Assembly: GCF_958298935.1 (NCBI RefSeq)
Contig: NC_084934.1
Location: 5,954,501-6,018,500, forward strand
Direction: 5' to 3'
DNA length: 64,000 bases
Origin: Phragmites australis
Taxonomy: Eukaryota > Streptophyta > Magnoliopsida > Poales > Poaceae
Notes under the pieces: model-generated
Seen by the model: the letters and a program-made list of their open reading frames with translations, nothing else
What the model was told of the DNA's origin: nothing
Databases searched by the model: none
Program-made: the position numbers and the translations under genes
Part shown: piece after piece, positions 1 to 13,258 of the stretch
Position numbering within the stretch: position 1 is the first letter of the stretch
Layout of the letters: the number at the start of each line of letters is the position of its first letter

Positions 1-38
1 ATGGTTCTTGGTTTACTTGTTCTTTTGTACCACTGTAG

Positions 39-2257
39 GATGGACATCTCAGGATATTCCATTGGCCAAGCATGAATGTGCTCTTGGATGAACCTAAAGC
101 TCATAAGTCCTTTCGAGACATGGATATCAGGTTAAGACAAGCTTATCTTTTTTTCTCGTTCATTGTTCTCAAAAAAATACCAGAAAATATTGTCATTAGA
201 TTAACTAAAAGTTTATGTAAATGGACACTCAGTAGAACATTGTCTTTTGAAAGGAACCAGGATTATTGATAATGTAGCATACTAAAATTAATTCCGAACC
301 TACATATTAAGCATTATGATTCGTGGTTACTATTTGCTTTAATCAGCACCAACTGATACAACATTGGTGCCTTTTCTCTTGTAGCTTAGACTCAGAGTTT
401 TTAGTTTCAACGTCCACTGATGGATCTGCAAGAATATGGAAGATAGATGAAGGGGTACCGCTGGTCAATTTGACTCGATCTTCGGTATGTATGATAAATT
501 TCTACAATTTACGTTTGCTTGTTGAGATGGTTGAAATTTTGACTCTTATTTTTCCCCTCTTTTTGTTTGTATGTTTACAGGATGAGAAGATCGAGTGTTG
601 CCGATTTTCTAGGGATGGGATGAAACCATTCCTGTTTTGCACAATTGCAAAAGGTGTGCTTTTAATTAACTCGAGAATTAGATGTATGCAGACGAGCCGA
701 CTTAAACTAGATCTGTGTTCATCATTGCTGCAGGTTCCAATGTTGTTACTGTTGTCTGGAACATAAGTGATTGGAAGAGAATTGGGTACAAAAGACTTCT
801 GGGAAAGCCTATCTCCACACTTTCGGTTAGCATGGATGGAAAATATTTGGCTTTGTGAGTGGATAAAATACTCTTCTACTGTCATACTGTACCGTAGTTG
901 TATGGGTCCATTCTGTATTTCTAGGAAGATCTACGCTTGCCAATTTTGGGATCAACATACTCCTTCAGTGTTTCCCAGTTACCTTCCATACATTCTCCTT
1001 TAGTGTTTACCTTGAATAAAATATATTGATTTACGTCATTTTTTATTAAAGCATCAGTCATACATTCTGATAACAAGCTAATATCGTTGGTAAGGGCAGT
1101 ATGTTGTGTAGCTATATAAATACAAAATTGTGAATCATGTTTTATTTGCTAGTGAGTGGTGTCCCGGTAGTGGTTATGGTCAATTAACCCTGGAGAAAGT
1201 CATCTGTCTAGTTATTTGTGACCCTCACCCTTTTCACGACTATGCACAGTTTTCATTGACATCTATGCACCATCTTTCAGACTTCCTTGCTTGTATATCA
1301 TTATTCACGTGGATCTGTATTTATTTCAGAGGAAGCCATGACGGTGACTTCTGTGCTATCGATGTAAAGAAAATGGAAGTTTCTCACTGGAGCAAGAAGG
1401 TTCATCTAGGCTCCCCGATCTCCTCCATCGAATTTTGTCCTACTGAAAGGTAACAAGAACTTGTTGGCATCCCCTGGATTGGCAGTTCATTGGGTATTTC
1501 TTTTATTTTTCTGGCCACTTATTTCACAGGGTAAATTATGCATTATTCTTGTTTAGTACTTATATAAAGTGTTCATCAATAGGTAGGCCGTAGGTGCGAT
1601 AGTTTTGAAGTGTTTTGATTCTACACCTAGCCTAGGCACGCTTGCGTAGTATTCATTGATTGGGCATGTCCATGGATGCCTGAATCCGAAGGTACATCTG
1701 TTCCTGTGTCCAGCATTCCAATAATGTTTTTTAGTTTTAGTTAGGCTACCCTGCCTGAATAGACTGCACAATAGTATGACTTTCTCTTTCTAGGTTGGGC
1801 AGGCACACTTTCCTGAATTGGCGGGCACACTGAGATTCTTTAAATGCGATTTCGGGACCAAATTTCGGAATTCCTACTATTGCATGACTACTGATATTGC
1901 AGGGTCGTAATCTCCACGTCGCATCAATGGGGAGCAGAGCTAACCAAACTGAACGTGCCTGCTGACTGGAAAGGTATAGAATACATGTCCAGCAAATGCT
2001 GTTTGGCCCTCCTGTCCTGTGATATGGTTCACTAACCAACCTGCCTCTGTTCCTGTTCCTGTTTCTCTTCTCCGGCAGAATGGCAACTCTGGCTCGTACT
2101 CCTGGCGCTCTTCCTGGCGTCGGCCATCGTGTTCTATGTGTTCTACCAGCGCTCAGACTCCTTCTGGAAGCTCCCCATGGGGCAGCACCAGCCGGCCAAG
2201 CTGTGGAGCGTGCTGAAGGAGTCTCCTCCAGTCCCGGAGGACCAGACCCCGTGGTGA
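39..2257 (+). CDS. PHF1: PHF1, phosphate transporter traffic facilitator (3' part)
   Basis: Seven exons join in frame: 39-130, 385-484, 581-653, 734-854, 1330-1449, 1903-1973 and 2079-2257, all with AG acceptors and GT donors. They give the last 251 residues; earlier exons lie left of the window. WD40-type blades are visible, for example DGHLRIFHWPS, STDGSARIWK and SMDGKYLALGSHDGD. A hydrophobic segment (LWLVLLALFLASAIVFYVF) sits about 60 residues before the C-terminus, followed by a short tail with SDSFWKLPMG. This order matches PHF1, a plant SEC12-related protein of the endoplasmic reticulum membrane that is needed for PHT1 phosphate transporters to exit the ER. PHF1 is distinguished from canonical SEC12-like Sar1 exchange factors by the DEPKAHKSFRDMD and FWKLPMG blocks (recalled family features). 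No lesion is seen. The 3' UTR probably runs to about 2600. A dead second copy lies at 9730-19122. Confidence 0.9.
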
Positions 2258-2599
2258 TCTACACACGTTGAATCACAACAATTCCATTTCAAAGCTGTCC
2301 ACTGATGTTTATTTCATCTCAAATGGGTTCCTTTTGTTTTCCCCACGTATGGTCGATGTTACTCCAGTTGTCCACTGATCTGAGTGCGTTCGTTTTAAAC
2401 CACGGTCTGCGGTAGTTAAGAACCAAAGGATTGTAAGTGTGGATTTTATGTACATGGGACCTGCAATGTGATTCTGGATTCTGATATTGCCAAGCAGAGC
2501 TGATTATTATTGCGGTTTTGCTTTTGCTTCCTGAAACTATTAGTAATGTATTCTTCGTAAGTTCAGAAAAAAATAACTACTGATTTAAACCCCTGTGTT

Positions 2600-5079
2600 C
2601 ACGATTCACACTGACAATCGCAAGGGTTTTTAGTAGTATTGTTTGTAGACGTTAAGGGCATGTTGGTTGTGGTGTGTATGCGTGTGTTATTCTTGTAATT
2701 GAAACAAAAAGAAACCCAAGCCAAAGATCACCACATGCTATGCTTGATGTTTTGCCCTTTAATATAGCGACTGTTTTTTTTAAGGTCAGGACACCTTTTG
2801 ACCCATTTATCCATCGGATAAAAGGTCCTATCAAATAAAACACGAGTTCATATACAAATCCAACAATATCATAGAAAAAAGGGAAATAATGTATATAACA
2901 AAACTGGGAAGTTACAACCTTACTAGCCAAAGTGTACGTGGGTGTGCAACGGATCACAAATAAGTCATATACACTATCCGTTGATTCGTTTATCATACAA
3001 ATATAATTGTATTTAAATGTGGCAATAGGCCTATGTATTAATATCATGAGCAATATGAATTAAATTAATCCACTCGCCACAAAAATTCTCCATACTACAT
3101 CCAAGTACACACAAAAACCAACCCATACAAAATCCTGATAAAAACTACCATTATGGCCGCCACCGCAACTACCAACTCAAATATTTGAAGTAGTATATAT
3201 AAATATATCTATACTGTTAGGCTTGCTAACCATGTACAATTTGCATCCACGTGCAAAGCAGGGGAGAGCTACGTTGACCGGTGTGGGTGTAGATGCACCC
3301 ACACCAAAACCAAAAACTAGTTACTGCTATCCTATCTTCACCGTACATGCACCCCCATGGCCCAAATTCATGCACCCATGGTCCAGCCCAGACGTATATA
3401 GCAAGGTCAGCAGCCACGCTAAAAGCCCAAGCCCATGAATGGTGAATCAATCTAGGATTGTGGGAGTAGGGCCAGCAGTCACCAATCGATCCACCCTAAA
3501 GAAAAAAAATAGCCATTGTTGATTCCTTTCCTTGCTGTCCTGTACGCATGAGTCCTGCTCTTGCTCGCCCAGTCGCCGCAATGCATCGGCTTCCGTGTGG
3601 CCAAGCCTCCTCAAACCTCAATCCCCATCGTCGGTGGCCGGAGCCCAGAGTAGATTGCCTGGTCGTTGCCAAGGCCACCTCCCTCACATACTACCATGGT
3701 GCCCCTGGCCGTAGCTCTTAACTCTTCTGCCATCCTTGTCCACCGATCACAGAAGCAAGGCAAGAAACCTCAAATAATCTTCTTTCGAATGCTCTAGTTC
3801 TCTCAATTTTTTATATTCCCATCAAGTAAAGCCTCTAATTGGGTTTCAATTGTATGATTCCAGCTAGGTTTTTTATCCAAATTGTAGTATTAGGGATTTA
3901 ACTTAGGATTTTCTTCATATTTATGACAACATGTAACTAAAATTGGAATCACTTACAAAATAATAGGTAATTCGATGGAAAGGTATTATAAAAGAAATTG
4001 ATGCGTACCATATATCCTAATCGCAGAGAGAGGGTGAGAAGAAAGTATATGGAGAACGGACCTTGTCAACCTCGCACATGCGATTTTCCACTTTCACAAA
4101 TAGAAAAGAGTCCCAAAAGGTTTAACCCGGAATGGTTTGATGAAATTGAAAGTAAATTATTTATTCTCTTTTCTTTAGGCTGTCAAGGACCATGAGGGTA
4201 GATATTGTATTTTGCTAATGCCCAATCGTTTTTTGTTGGTGATTTTGGCTTCTCTCATCCTCTTCACAACAATGACAAATATTATTAGAGTTCATTCATT
4301 TTGGTAAACAATTTTATTGCTATTTTAGTATCGTTGTACATTGTTATCACTTATGTTGAACTATTAAGTTAAAAGTTGCCGGTTGTCCTATAAGTTGGAC
4401 AATGTGACTTGAACACCATATATATCGCTATAGTTGTGATGAAGTGGCGCACCCTCCCCCATTTCGCTCTAGCTTTGCCCCTGGTGCAAAGTCTATTTGG
4501 ATAGGGAAGATTAGAATCAAAATCATTACGATTTAGTTCAAATACTAATTTCTTCCTTATAATTTAGTTCAAATTTAAATTAGTCTTTGAAAATTCATAG
4601 AGCAGCTTCTGTGGTTGTCATAAGTGATACCAAACCGACACATAGGCCTATGGTTTGTGATACGTAATTTGTAGTCGCCAGCGAATGGAATGCAAATAAT
4701 ATGGTAGAATGAAACGAGAACAAATTGTATGTATGTAGGGAGCCCAAAATTTGAGAAAAGAGTTTTCAAGATTAAACTCCAGTAATTCACAACAAATGTA
4801 GTTATAATGCGTTTAATTTGGAAACAAAAAAAAATATTCGTTGGGTATTACAACTACGATGGTTATAAGTAGGGAAGGACACGTGTAGTCCCGTTGCTTC
4901 TCAGTTCTCTCCGAGGGGGAGCCACCACCGGGCACCGGCCAGCGCCTCCCCCGGCGCCGGGCACGCTCCCCTCGCCTCCCCTCTTGCCGCATTTAATTTC
5001 CTCGCGCGCGTTCCCACCCCTTCACATCTCCGGCCCCTCCGCTTCGCAGCTCCTTACCGGCGGCATAGACTGCCCCAAC
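2600..5079. other. Intergenic DNA downstream of PHF1, no gene recognised
   Basis: AT-rich sequence with short unrelated open frames and no recognisable protein motif. The stretch near 2655 resembles the start of common grass MITEs, but no matching inverted end was found. A GC-rich block at 3480-3730 has no convincing reading frame. Confidence 0.4.
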
Positions 5080-5400
5080 CCAAAGAGGAGAGCGGTGGCC
5101 AGCCTCCCCGCCGCCGCCCTCATGGAGGTCTTCTCGCGTCTCCACGCCAAGCTCTCCTCTGACGCAAGTGTGTCTCCAAGGTCTGGCGCGACATCATCGC
5201 CGACTCTCTCCACTGCAAGAAGCTCCCCCAAACCCTACAAGGGTTCTCTACGGCGGCGGTGACAGGGACATCCGCCGCGCCTCTCGTTGAACCTTCCTTC
5301 CCCTTCCTGAAGGATGACATGGCCTTGGAGAGTAGCGTTTTCTTTAGTTCGTCAGACAATGGAGTTCAGCTTCGTCAGGTTGTTTTGTTCAGTCTCATCA
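5080..5400 (+). pseudogene. F-box protein relic
   Basis: The conceptual translation starts with an F-box-like block (ASLPAAALMEVFSRLHAKL) and then shifts frame at about 5162 into KCVSKVWRDIIADSLHCKKL followed by PQTLQGF. A second shift near 5235 is needed to read LYGGGDRDIRRASR. The motif order (LP..AL.EV.SRL..K, then KCVSKVWRDIIAD, then LPQTL.GF.YGG) is typical of grass F-box proteins, which recruit substrates to SCF ubiquitin ligases. Two frameshifts within about 80 bases and no long downstream frame mark it as a pseudogene. A similar relic lies just after the dead PHF1 copy at 19443. The downstream gypsy element may have replaced the rest of the gene. Confidence 0.6.
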
Positions 5401-5499
5401 GTCTTCGGCCGAAGTGGTATGGAGCACCGTGACCCGTTCGATCGAGATCCTACGGCTGATGACGAGCTTGAGTTACCACGGGAACACAAACTATAGGCG

Positions 5500-8175
5500 G
5501 TCTCATTATTTTCATTTAATGAACTGTAATCGGTCGTTTTTACCGTTAATCACATTGTAATATTCGAACCAGATGCTTATGACCGGAGTTGGTGAGAGAA
5601 GGGAATCAAGAAGAATCATTCCCTAGCTTATCGTCTTGTAGTCTTAGGGTTTCTCTCTCTCGCGTGTTCGTCGCCACCACTCTGGAGGATCCACCAAAAT
5701 CCCACATGAATTCTTGATTTCGGTCAGTGATTTACTTTGCATTGCGAGGTCCTTGCTGATTGGCACAGGTTTGAGCAACTGCTTCCAGTTTGCTCAGTAA
5801 AATCCCGACGTCAAGAGCGAGATTGAGCCAGGAGGCAATGGCGGGGAATCGGATTCAGACTCGGATTGCTTCACTTGTTCTTGCGTAAAACCCCTTGGTC
5901 GATCTCCAATTCCAAGCGGCTGAAGGCTTGAGGCTAAGGGCGAGGAATTGTTCTGAGCTGACCACCTTGGAAATCGGTGGATGGTAAAAACCCATGCTCA
6001 AAAACTACAGATCGGGATGAGTTCCGGAGAAGAAGAGGCTATGAAGCAAGAGACCGTGTAGATCAAGAACAACACCATGAATTTGAAGGCTTTAAAGGTG
6101 GAGATGTGCTCTCTTAAGGGAGAATTATCGGACATCAAGCATATCTTGTTGGCTTTAGGGTCTGGAGCAGCAGCAAAAGGAGGATCGGGTAGCGTGGAAA
6201 CAAATCCAGGTCCTTCCAATACTGGTGTTGCAATTCTTCCAGAAGGTGTTGGAGTGCAGGTAAAACCCTCAACCTCTGTGCCTTTGATCAGCTGTAGTAA
6301 CACTGTTAGAGAAGGAGTTGCTAATTTTCAAACGATATCTGAAGATAGTAGGAGCAAAACTGTCTTAGCACTAGTCATAATGAGCCAACATATACATCTC
6401 CTGTCAACCCTTCTGTCCCAATTGTTCTAAGATTTGGAAATAGATATGATTGCTTGGCAAAGGATGGTGGTTTGGCTAGTTTTAATCCCTATGGACTAGA
6501 TCAAAATGCTCTAGTTGGAGGCAGTATGGCGCATATGACAATAGAAGTGGATCCAGGAGGAAAATCTGCTCGGGTATTTACACATCCAACTGATAAAAAA
6601 TTGCATCTGTATGCTGATAAGAACTCCTTACCATATGCTGAAGCTGTCCTACGTGGGCCAAAACTAGAATTACCATTGTTCAGTGGTGAGCAACCTTTGA
6701 GTTGGATTAGGAAGCGTGAAAAATTCTTTGAAATCTCAGGTACACCCTATAGTCAGTGGGTGAACTTGGCTACAACACATCTTGTGGGAAAGGCTGAATT
6801 ATGGTACAATGGGCTAGGACCATGGCACTGTATTACACGGAACCAGCTGTGCAGGATGATTATAGATAGGTTTACTGAGATGGGTGCCCATGAAGCAGTC
6901 TCCAGGTTTCAGAATTTACAGCAGCTGGGTTCAGTGACAGGCTACGTCGACAAATTTGAGGAGTGCATGGCATACCTTAAGAGGGATCACCCATACTTGC
7001 AGGAGGCTTTCTTCTGGAGCTGTTTTGTTGGGCGTTTGAAGCCAACAATCAAACATCAAGTGATCTGCTACCAGCCTAGAAGTCTCTTGGAAGCATTTTG
7101 GTATTCAAAACACCTTGAGCAAGCTATATCAGTTAAGAGGGCTTACTCTGTTAATCAACTTGCCAGTGCAAACATAACTGCTACTAGGCCAAGTATATCA
7201 AGAGACACAACCCACCAGGCTGCTAATAGAGATAGAAACAAGTGTTGGTTCTGCCAGGAGCCTTGGACACTACAACATAACTGTAAGGTGAGGAAAAAAC
7301 TAACTGCATCGGTTTTAGATGAAGAAAGTGAGACTATTTTCAGGGACAAACTTATGGCCCTTGCCATGGATGAAGAAGTACATGATGAAGGGGGTAGTCC
7401 TAGGGAGAATTCTTCTGAAGTGGGATTTTCCACTGCATCTAGTAGTCCACATAAACTAGTACAATCAGATGTTCCTGAGGAATTGATGCAAATATCACTG
7501 AATGCAGTAAATGGAACAACTGGGCTCATGACATTTTCTTTGATTGTGAATATTGGAAATAGGAAGGTTGTTGCCCTTGTTGATAGTGGTAGCACAAACT
7601 CATTCATGGACTATGAATTTTCCCTCAAGCATGGGTTCAAGTTAAGCTATGTGTCAGCTAAGAAAGTGACAGTAGTTGGAGGAGGGGAGCTAGTCATAGA
7701 TGCACTAGTTTAGAACCAGTCATACAGTATTTGTGGTAAAGAGTTCTGCAACTCGTTCAGATTACTGAAGCTCAAGAGCTATGACATCATCTTAGGGGGA
7801 GACTGGATTTATGAGCACAGGCCTATAGGATTGGATTTACAGAAGAGGTTGTTGTCAATAACAAAAGGAGGGAAAACATTGTTGATTTCTGATCACACTG
7901 TTCTTGTAGATAAGTATGTGATCAATGCCAACAAATTGCAGAAGATGGTGAAGAAGGGAGTATTAGGGTGTATCATTCAGGCCAAGCTGATACAAGAGGC
8001 TGGTGCTGAAGTGGCCACAAAAATTCCAAAAGAGATTGAAGAAATGTTGATGCACTACCCTGATATCTTTGAAGAACCAAAGGTTTGCCACCTAAAAGGA
8101 GCTGTGATCATGCTATACCACTAAAAATTGATGTCACACCTCCAAATTTAAGGCTCTATAAAGGACCTTAAGCAA
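5500..8175 (+). mobile_element. Truncated Ty3/gypsy retrotransposon (leader, gag, protease)
   Basis: A retrotransposon leader region (about 5500-6000) runs into gag and protease reading frames and stops exactly where reverse transcriptase should begin. The last readable block is the pre-RT linker DVTPPNLRLYKGP near 8170. Neither LTR could be delimited. The right side abuts an oppositely oriented gypsy fragment, so one of the two probably truncated the other. Confidence 0.7.
6005..8175 (+). pseudogene. Ty3/gypsy gag-protease, decayed
   Basis: The longest open piece is 6454-7713 (419 codons). It contains the retrotransposon gag core (LPLFSGEQPLSWIRKREKFFE onward, split over many residues), a nucleocapsid knuckle CWFCQEPWTLQHNC, and the start of an aspartic protease with the catalytic triplet in ALVDSGSTNSF at about 7585. 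A TAG at 7711 interrupts the protease. Reading continues as SYDIILGGDWIYEHRPIGLDL at about 7780 and is frameshifted again near 8085. An N-terminal gag piece lies at 6077-6430 and is out of frame with the main one. Reverse transcriptase, RNase H and integrase are absent, so the element cannot move by itself. Confidence 0.75.
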
Positions 8176-8189
8176 TTGAGTGTTGAAAA

Positions 8190-8889
8190 CATCACTGCCC
8201 AGACTTGGCTGTGGTCAAGACAATGCTGCTCCACGGTTGCTATTCTGAGGGAGCTCATCCTTCGATGTTTGAGCCACTGGCGGTGGAGGTGTGCTCACCG
8301 AAAGTCATCATTGCAGACCAGAAAGTACCTGACCTCTTGCAGTCCGTCAATGGAGAGTTGTGTCAAGGGCTCGTAAGGCTCCAGCTGCAGATGTCTCTAG
8401 TAGCATATCACCAGCAACGCTAGTACCATGAGAGGCGGCTACCACTAATGGATCCTCAAGAATTTTCGTGCCATGTTTACCATGGCGTTTGGATCTACCG
8501 CCATTGGGTTAGCAGGTGGGACATCAGCTCCCCTGGCCATGAATATGAATCGATCTATTCGGCTTCTCTAGCTGGCCGTGGAGTCATCGTCACCACCCTC
8601 GTCGTTGTCGGTGTCGATGCACTAGAGAACATTGGGCTCCTTAGGATCCCACTCGAAATATCCCACCTTGTGGTATGCGTCCAATGGTCTGGACTCGATA
8701 ATACTAGTGCAGATCAATTCACCTTGATGGTCCCAGTGGAAGATAATAGTTCTGAATGTGATCTTTGATCTGGCTAGGGGCGATTCGAAGGTAATTGATG
8801 TTGACCCGAAGTGGTCGTAGAAGCCATCGTCGGAGAATCCGATGCTAATGTGTATTCGAGACATAGTCGATCTTGAAAACTAGAAGCCC
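8190..8889 (-). mobile_element. Internal leader fragment of a minus-strand gypsy element
   Basis: This lies directly downstream (minus sense) of an LTR and primer-binding site. The first frame after the primer site opens at 8864 and runs 80 codons to 8622 (MSRIHISIGFSDDGFYDHFG...). I do not recognise its domain. No pol motifs are present, and the fragment ends where the plus-strand gypsy element is cut off. Confidence 0.45.
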
Positions 8890-8907
8890 CCTACCTGGCG
8901 CGCCAAC
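8890..8907 (-). promoter_or_regulatory. Primer-binding site of the minus-strand gypsy element
   Basis: On the minus strand, TTGGCGCGCCAGGTAGGGG follows the LTR end immediately. This is the primer-binding-site sequence seen in many grass gypsy elements. Confidence 0.6.
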
Positions 8908-9498
8908 TATCGAGGATTTATTCCTGACAATATGTCCAAAAAATAACGGGGTTACCTTCGTGAATCAAAGATCGAACATGAAGCGAGGCACACGCGATGT
9001 ATACTAGTTCGGGCCTCTAGTTGGAGTAATATCCTACGTCCTTTGTGGATGATTATGTATATATATTTACTCAAGTACAGATAATGTGGCTAACCTATTA
9101 CAAGGAGTAGATCTGATCTAGTCTAACCTAGGGCTAAAGTCACCGAGTCCCTTCTATATCAAGGTCCTGATGCTTGGCTTGAGTAGCCAAAAAAAAGAAC
9201 CCCTGGGGGATCTGGGTCTCCGTCTTATATAGGGATGATGTACCGCCTCATATACATCCGTAATCGATAGGGAGTCCTTCTTATCGTCCAAATAGATAAA
9301 TATATTATGGATACTAGTCTTCTCGAGTTGGGTAAGCAATCGAGGCCTTCCTAGTATACACCTTCTAGATTCTAGGAGTATCAGATACCGTAGATTCAGT
9401 TCTATAATATCCAGAGTTGTCAAGTATGCACATGGCGCACCATGTCCGTATATCGTATACTCCTTATGCGTATATACCCCATAGTTAGATATTCGACA
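8908..9498 (-). repeat. LTR of the minus-strand gypsy element (5' LTR)
   Basis: On the minus strand it starts with TGTCGAATATC at 9498 and ends next to the primer-binding site, giving 591 bp. The expected terminal CA has decayed to TA. The matching 3' LTR is not in the window, so no target duplication can be checked. The short stretch 9499-9729 between this LTR and the PHF1 copy holds nothing recognisable. Confidence 0.6.
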
Positions 9499-10834
9499 AT
9501 CCTGATTACGATTACTGTTATATAATTATATAAGTCTTACTGAATAGTACATGTATCATTTGGCTACTATAATATATTTCTATATAAACGGTTCATGGAC
9601 CTGTGCCATCGACCCTAATATCCTAGATTATGATGTGTATATGGCATCGTCATGTCACGCACCAAAAACGATATGAAGGTGTAAAAGTGGTGGATCACTG
9701 TGCCTTGCCACACCGCCATAATAACTATGTTGGGTACACAAGATCTCTGGGAAAGTCTGCTTCCACACTTTCTGTTAGCATGAAAGGGAAATATCTGGTT
9801 TTGTAAGTGGACAACATAGTTTTTATTATGTCATACTGCACTGCAGCTGTGTTATTCTGTTTAGCATTTCTAGGAACATCTACAGAACTACACTTGCCGA
9901 TTTTGGGACTAACATACTCATTCTGCATTTCTTAATTGCCTTCCTCAAGAGTTTAACCTATTTTTCAATATTATTCTGCTTCCTTGCATATATGAGTGTT
10001 CACTTTGAATCTAATATATTGACTGGACAGACGTTATTAAAGCATCAGCTGTACATTCTGATAGCAAGCTACTGGACAGAATGTTTCACATAGCTCTGAA
10101 AAATCACAAAATAGTATACAACTTCTGTTCAGATACTATGCACAATTTCGTACACCCTATTTACTTGTCATCCTTACCCCTCTTGTCAGTTTTCATACTA
10201 TGCACAATTTCGTTGACAATCAATCAATCAATCAATACATGCACTAGTTTTATGATGATATGCACCATATTCCAGACTTGCGTGTATCGTATTATTAACA
10301 GTATGGACGGAAGGCGCGCTTCGCTGTGCCCATCCAAATTAATGTTTTAAACACCATAGGATTTGATAATGGATTAACAGCTAAGAGTAAATAAATATGG
10401 CGTAGATAGGAATTTATAACTTTAGTGCATTAGGAGTTTAAGAACAACATCTGAGCATGCAACATGATTTCATCATCAAATATTGGTAAAAACTGGACAA
10501 AGAGGATGATACGCTACAATAGTCTCACCATAGGGTTATAGACAATACATATGTCATATTGTACAATGGGCTTCGTCCAAATTGAAGGTTATGCTTGACC
10601 GTGTCATAATGTCGAATGTAGTCAACCATCCTCACAGAGTGAGAGCTTGGTCTATCGATGAAAGCATTTGGTCTGAGTTGTAAATAGCTAAGTGATCCAC
10701 CGTGTAGAATAAAACAGTTATACTGTGAGGTGTCACATGTTCTGTGCATCAGTGAATATTGTACATTACCGATAAGAGCTCTCATCCCTCCTCGAAACTC
10801 CCAAGCCTTTTCCCCTTGGCAGCAGCGTTCTAAT

Positions 10835-12358
10835 TGAAGGTGATATGTCCTAAAGGTAAGTATAGAGATGATTGTATCATGTCTATATTTATGTACTTTT
10901 GAATAATGTGTTATTCTAAGAATGACTATCATTTATATTGATTAGCAAATATGTGACTTGTTTGTAAAACTCTTTATTTGTATCATGATGTTATTCTAAT
11001 TTGATTCCTATTTACATATCATCATAAAACTAGTGCACGTATTGATTAATGATCATATTTCATAGATCATAAGTATAGAGATACCAAATCAGTAATGTGG
11101 ATATTTATGTTAGAGAATATGATGTTGGATAGACCCACATTGAAATACTGTTGGGATTGTTATTTATAATGTGCCATCAGTTTTCATCTCAAATGGTATA
11201 CCTACAGGATCCTTAGACCTGAGATCGTCATTGATTCCTAGAATGTGTAGTGACATATTTTTGAGCTGCCAAACGCTACTTCGTAACTGAGTAGTTATAA
11301 ATATAGTTTTGGGGTTTATCATGAAACAGATCATGGGGTGTGAGCGATCAAGATGGAATTTTCCCTCCTTGGTAACGGGAGAGATATCTCTGGACCCCTC
11401 GAAGTAGTTGGATTGAGAAAATACATAGCCATACCAATATATGATTAAAGAGTTAATCTTGATGAATCTATTACATGATTGAGTGAATGGTCGAGCTATT
11501 ATAAGGGTGATACGTATCTCGCCTTGAGCTTGACTCGTATCATGAGGTAAAAGGATCAGTGCATGTGTATATCAAGGTTCAGCTGATATGATCTTTGTGT
11601 ATACTTAGAAGTCAACATGTCCTGCTAGGGACCGCTATTGATTTTGGTTTCGAAAGGGTTTCTAAGTCATAGCCTTTTGTACATGAACCTAAATGGTCAC
11701 ACACTTAATGGATTGGAACAAAACATACGGATTAAATACGTATATGGATTTCACTAGATTGTGATTCATGATGAGTTAGAGTCTTAAAAGCTTCCAACGT
11801 GGGAACCCGTTGGCGAGCTCTATATAAGGAGAAGGGTAGGGGTAACGCGTGGAGAGAGTCACTCCAAAACCCTAGCTGTAACCTTCCACCTGATCTCCCA
11901 AAAACCTAGGCGCGCACGCGGTACTAGCACATTGTAACACGGCGATCCTACCCAGTATGTGTGGATACTATAGAAACACTGCTACTATTGCGACATTGAT
12001 CTCCTCGGTGTGAAGATCATGACGTGACCAATTGGGACTGGTCAAGGTGCACGACGTGCCCAATCGGTGCTGGTCAAAGAACACGACGCGACCACTCAAG
12101 ACTGATCGAGGAGCATGACCACCTGCTCAGAACTGGTAGAGGGGTGTAACCACCTGCTCAGAACTAGTAGAGGGGCTGGTTGCGGAGCTGATCGAGAAGA
12201 TTGACGCGCACAATATTGGATCGGTCTACTCCAACTCTTCTTCCGCTGCACTACGCGTCAAGTGGTAATGATCTATGATTTCTTACTTGCATGGTTTTCG
12301 AGGTAAATATAGTAGAAATTTTTATTTTAGACTAGCGTAGCCTTCGCGTTCCCCAACA
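10835..12358 (+). repeat. Solo LTR with perfect 5-bp target duplication
   Basis: It begins TGAAGGTGAT, ends CCCCAACA, and is flanked by CTAAT at 10830-10834 and 12359-12363. It is 1524 bp long. A TATA box (TATATAAGG at 11821) and a downstream GC-rich leader support plus orientation. No internal coding sequence is present, so this is an LTR left after recombination between two LTRs. The superfamily is uncertain. Confidence 0.85.
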
Positions 12359-13258
12359 CTAATATCCTAGTGCCTAAACTGATAGCCTCCTCATGTCAAA
12401 GCATATGCTCAAGACCAAGCCACAAATTAACATGAAAAATTAATCGAGAAGTCAGTGTATCAAGTTTATAGGGGCACAGCCAAAGCAATCAAAATTTCAG
12501 ATTTGACAGTATGGAAAATTTAATATGAAGTTCGTTCAAAACTCAAAATGATAAGGCTCAGGTTATAGTACGCAGGACACATTATGGGGTAGAGCTTTTA
12601 ATTCTATAAATAAAAACATCTTGAGCCTCTACAATATACTGGCCTCATCTCTTAGCTTCCTAAAGCAATAGGCAAATTTGCAACAGGTAATACACTAGCA
12701 TGAGCTTGATTAATCTTATACATATATAAATCATAGGTGACCAGCAAGCAACATGTGAGATAGGAATCAAACATATGCAACCTGTTAGGAAACCACTACG
12801 GAGAATATATATTATGCGAGTTGCCAGTAGTAACAAAAGATGCTAAGTGCAGTGGAACTGCTATATAATTTGCCTGAACTCGCAACAAAATTAATCAGTA
12901 TATCTTAATGAAACATCTGAACACAATTTTATCATAGCAACTAAGCGTACTTTAATACTATTAAATAATATGAGTAAAACAGTGTGAGGAAATGATGGAC
13001 TTTAAAAGATGATGAATCGTAAGATCAATCATTTAATCACCACACTGTTAATACTTCAATCAGACATATTGTGATATTTTTCTTTTTGGCAATCAGATTA
13101 AGGAGAAGAAGGAAAGGGCCAAGGAGATGGGGAATCTTACCAAAATAGCCACATGAGTTTTCGATTCGTTGATTCCTCTGTTGATTTGGTACATCACAGG
13201 AAGCAAACCATGTTTAAGAAATTAATAATCGTAAGGAACATTTTGTGTCCTAATCATC

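Noticed and set aside
2655..3060. Possible MITE starting GGGCATGTTGGTTGTG
   Set aside because: No inverted partner or target duplication could be found nearby.
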